DNA of 64,000 bases from contig MKTL01000001.1 of NCBI GenBank assembly GCA_001897605.1, positions 434,001 through 498,000 on the forward strand, read 5' to 3'. Shown piece by piece: positions 62,640 to 64,000 of the stretch. Made by a program: the position numbers and the translations under genes. The stretch comes from Clostridiales bacterium 38-18. GTDB lineage: Bacteria > Bacillota > Clostridia > Peptostreptococcales > Acidaminobacteraceae. The notes under the pieces were generated by a model, which saw only the letters and a program-made list of their open reading frames with translations, had not been told where the DNA came from and did not search any database. Numbering within the stretch: the stretch's first letter is position 1; the number at the start of each line of letters is the position of its first letter.

Positions 62640-62690
62640 AACAGAGCAGTTGGAAGCTTTACGTAAGCTCTACTGCTCTGTTTTATTTGA
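62640..62690 (+). terminator. Terminator of the nucleoside transporter operon
   Basis: Outer stem AACAGAGCAGT (62640-62650) with ACTGCTCTGTT and inner AGCTT/AAGCT, then TTATTT. Confidence 0.9.
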
Positions 62691-62715
62691 AAAGCTATCA
62701 TTTTACAAGGGAATT

Positions 62716-62724
62716 TGATATAAT
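62716..62724 (+). promoter_or_regulatory. Extended -10 promoter of rpoN
   Basis: TGATATAAT (62716-62724), 60 bp before the rpoN start; no clear -35. Confidence 0.6.
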
Positions 62725-62783
62725 TATATCGTTATTATGTCGTTCAATGATATGAATCAAAATAGGATGTGACGGTACTCAAT

Positions 62784-64000
62784 ATGAAGATGAATTTTAA
62801 TCTAAATCTGATTCAAACTCAAAAACTCATCATGACCCCTGAATTGAAACAGGCAATCGAAATCCTTCAATTCAATGCAGTTGAGTTAAATGAGTTTATT
62901 AATGAGGAGCTATTAAACAACCCAATTTTAGAAAGAACTGCCTCGGAATCTGACGACGAGCTCTATGGTGAAAAATCTGACCAAGAGTTTGAGTACGATC
63001 TAGACAAAGGGGACAAACAGGAGATGGATTGGGAAGATATGGTCAATTATTTTGACGATGTAAGACCAATGGCGAATACAACCTATAATTCCGACAACGA
63101 CATTAATTATGACAATTTTGTTGCTGATGAAGAAAATCTAAAAGACTATTTGTTAATGCAGCTTAAATTTTCAAAGCTTGATCACGACGTGATGAAGATC
63201 GGAGAATATATAATAGAAAATATAGATGACAATGGTTATCTAAAAATGAACAATGACGAAGCGATGATTTTGTTCAACCGCTCAAATGAAGAAATAGAAC
63301 AGGTCGTAAGACTTGTTCAAACATTTGATCCGCCAGGTGTTGGTGCTCGAAGTCTGAAGGAATGTTTGTTGATTCAGCTTTATCAACAGGGTTATGAAGA
63401 GAGCTTAGAAGAAACCTTGGTTACAGATCACTTAGAAGAGCTTGGCGAGAAAAAATTTGCACAAATCGCTAAAAAGCTAAACGAAACAGCAGAGCGCGTC
63501 CAACTATCCTATGACTATATTAAAACCCTTGAACCTAAGCCAGGAAGATCATTTAGCTCTTTAAGAGATGTCAGATATGTAATACCCGATGTATTTGTAG
63601 AAAAGGAAAAGGATGAATATGTCGTTAATGTAAATGAAAGTGCTTCGCCAAGACTACAGATCAACGGCTTTTATAAAAATATGCTAAATCAATTTACGAG
63701 AGATTCCTTGACAAATGATTATTTGTCAAAGAACTTGCAGTCTGCTCTAAGAATCATTAAAAGTATAGAACAAAGAAGAAATACCATCTATCGCGTATGT
63801 AAAGCAATTGTTGAATACCAATATGATTTTTTTGAAAAGGGATTGCTTTATTTAAAGCCATTAAATCTTAAAGACATTGCCGATGAAATCGAAGTACATG
63901 AATCGACGGTTTCAAGAGCTGTAAATGGAAAGTACATGCAGTGTCCAAATGGTCTATTTGAAATAAAGTACTTTTTCCAAAGTGGAGTAAAAGGTGCTAG
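62784..64000 (+). CDS. rpoN: RNA polymerase sigma-54 factor (3' end outside window)
   Basis: First 405 codons of sigma-54. Region I is the glutamine/leucine-rich activator-contact segment (LNLIQTQKLIMTPELKQAIEILQFNAVELNEFINEELLNNP), then an acidic region II (about 50-110), the core-binding domain with FDPPGVGARSLKECLLIQL, and the start of the DNA-binding region with LNLKDIADEIEVHESTVSRAVNGKYMQCP (HTH). The RpoN box lies beyond the window edge. Start ATG 62784; the next ATG, two codons later, is also possible. No -24/-12 promoter (TGGCAC-N5-TTGC) was noticed in this window. Confidence 0.95.
   Translation, partial: MKMNFNLNLIQTQKLIMTPELKQAIEILQFNAVELNEFINEELLNNPILERTASESDDELYGEKSDQEFEYDLDKGDKQEMDWEDMVNYFDDVRPMANTTYNSDNDINYDNFVADEENLKDYLLMQLKFSKLDHDVMKIGEYIIENIDDNGYLKMNNDEAMILFNRSNEEIEQVVRLVQTFDPPGVGARSLKECLLIQLYQQGYEESLEETLVTDHLEELGEKKFAQIAKKLNETAERVQLSYDYIKTLEPKPGRSFSSLRDVRYVIPDVFVEKEKDEYVVNVNESASPRLQINGFYKNMLNQFTRDSLTNDYLSKNLQSALRIIKSIEQRRNTIYRVCKAIVEYQYDFFEKGLLYLKPLNLKDIADEIEVHESTVSRAVNGKYMQCPNGLFEIKYFFQSGVKGA

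Noticed and set aside
1-64000. Sigma-54 promoters linked to rpoN
   Set aside because: No convincing TGGCAC-N5-TTGC was noticed in intergenic DNA by eye; a motif scan would be needed to exclude weak ones.
1-64000. CRISPR array, insertion sequence, prophage, tRNA or rRNA genes
   Set aside because: No regular repeats, transposase or integrase motifs, or structural RNA genes were seen; gene content looks like stable chromosome.

Overview
The window is low-GC DNA from an anaerobic Firmicute, most likely class Clostridia. Several things point there: strong AGGAGG-type ribosome sites, Firmicute-style riboswitches, ECF vitamin transporters, a YesM/YesN-type two-component system, a B. subtilis-type Pho box, and a thioredoxin with a GCEPC active site of the kind used with glycine reductase. 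A relative of Fusibacter or Acidaminobacter is a guess only. About 54 protein genes are visible, two of them cut by the window edges. I see no rRNA, tRNA, CRISPR array, insertion sequence or prophage.

Layout. 1-2.8 kb: the end of a membrane GGDEF-EAL c-di-GMP enzyme. 2.9-15.5 kb: a sugar locus. It holds a membrane-anchored sugar-binding sensor, a LytS/YesM-type kinase, a YesN-type regulator, a XylF-like lipoprotein, a LacI-type repressor, the MglB-MglA-MglC galactose ABC transporter and a GH42 beta-galactosidase. Two near-identical AGTAAA-N2-TTTACT palindromes sit on the lacI and mglB promoters and look like LacI operators. 15.5-23 kb: housekeeping and metabolic genes (flavin oxidoreductase, ilvE, pseudouridine synthase, a small HEXXH protein, GDPD, cobT behind a cobalamin riboswitch, a class I aminotransferase). 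23-33 kb: an OmpR-type two-component pair, an ECF S component divergent from a MocR/PdxR-like regulator, a uracil permease with a PyrR-type leader, an acyl-ACP thioesterase facing a MATE pump, and an arsR-permease-thioredoxin operon.

33.3-42.6 kb: phosphate control and uptake. PhoP-PhoR is followed by pstSCAB, a chemoreceptor and phoU, with a Pho-box array upstream of pstS. 42.7-54.1 kb: cysteine desulfurase-like protein, a PAS-GGDEF-HD-GYP protein next to a PilZ protein, PepF, folT behind a tetrahydrofolate riboswitch, endonuclease III, a large FtsA-like ATPase, a DUF2225 protein, a histidine phosphatase, CheX and TrmL. 54.2-64 kb: a Na/Pi cotransporter-PhoU fusion, TrxB plus thioredoxin, a BMP-type nucleoside ABC transporter and the start of rpoN (sigma-54).

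The common thread is nutrient sensing and uptake (galactosides, phosphate, cobalamin, folate, probably vitamin B6, uracil, nucleosides) with many cis-acting RNA or operator elements that can be read directly. The most unusual points are the binding-protein/kinase/regulator sensor cassette wired next to a LacI-controlled mgl operon, a chemoreceptor inside the pst operon, the FtsA-like protein with a long C-terminal extension, a 13-bp motif shared by two promoter regions of the sugar locus, and a terminator placed antisense inside a neighbouring gene. None of these is proof of a wholly new system; all assignments are by reading motifs, without database search.
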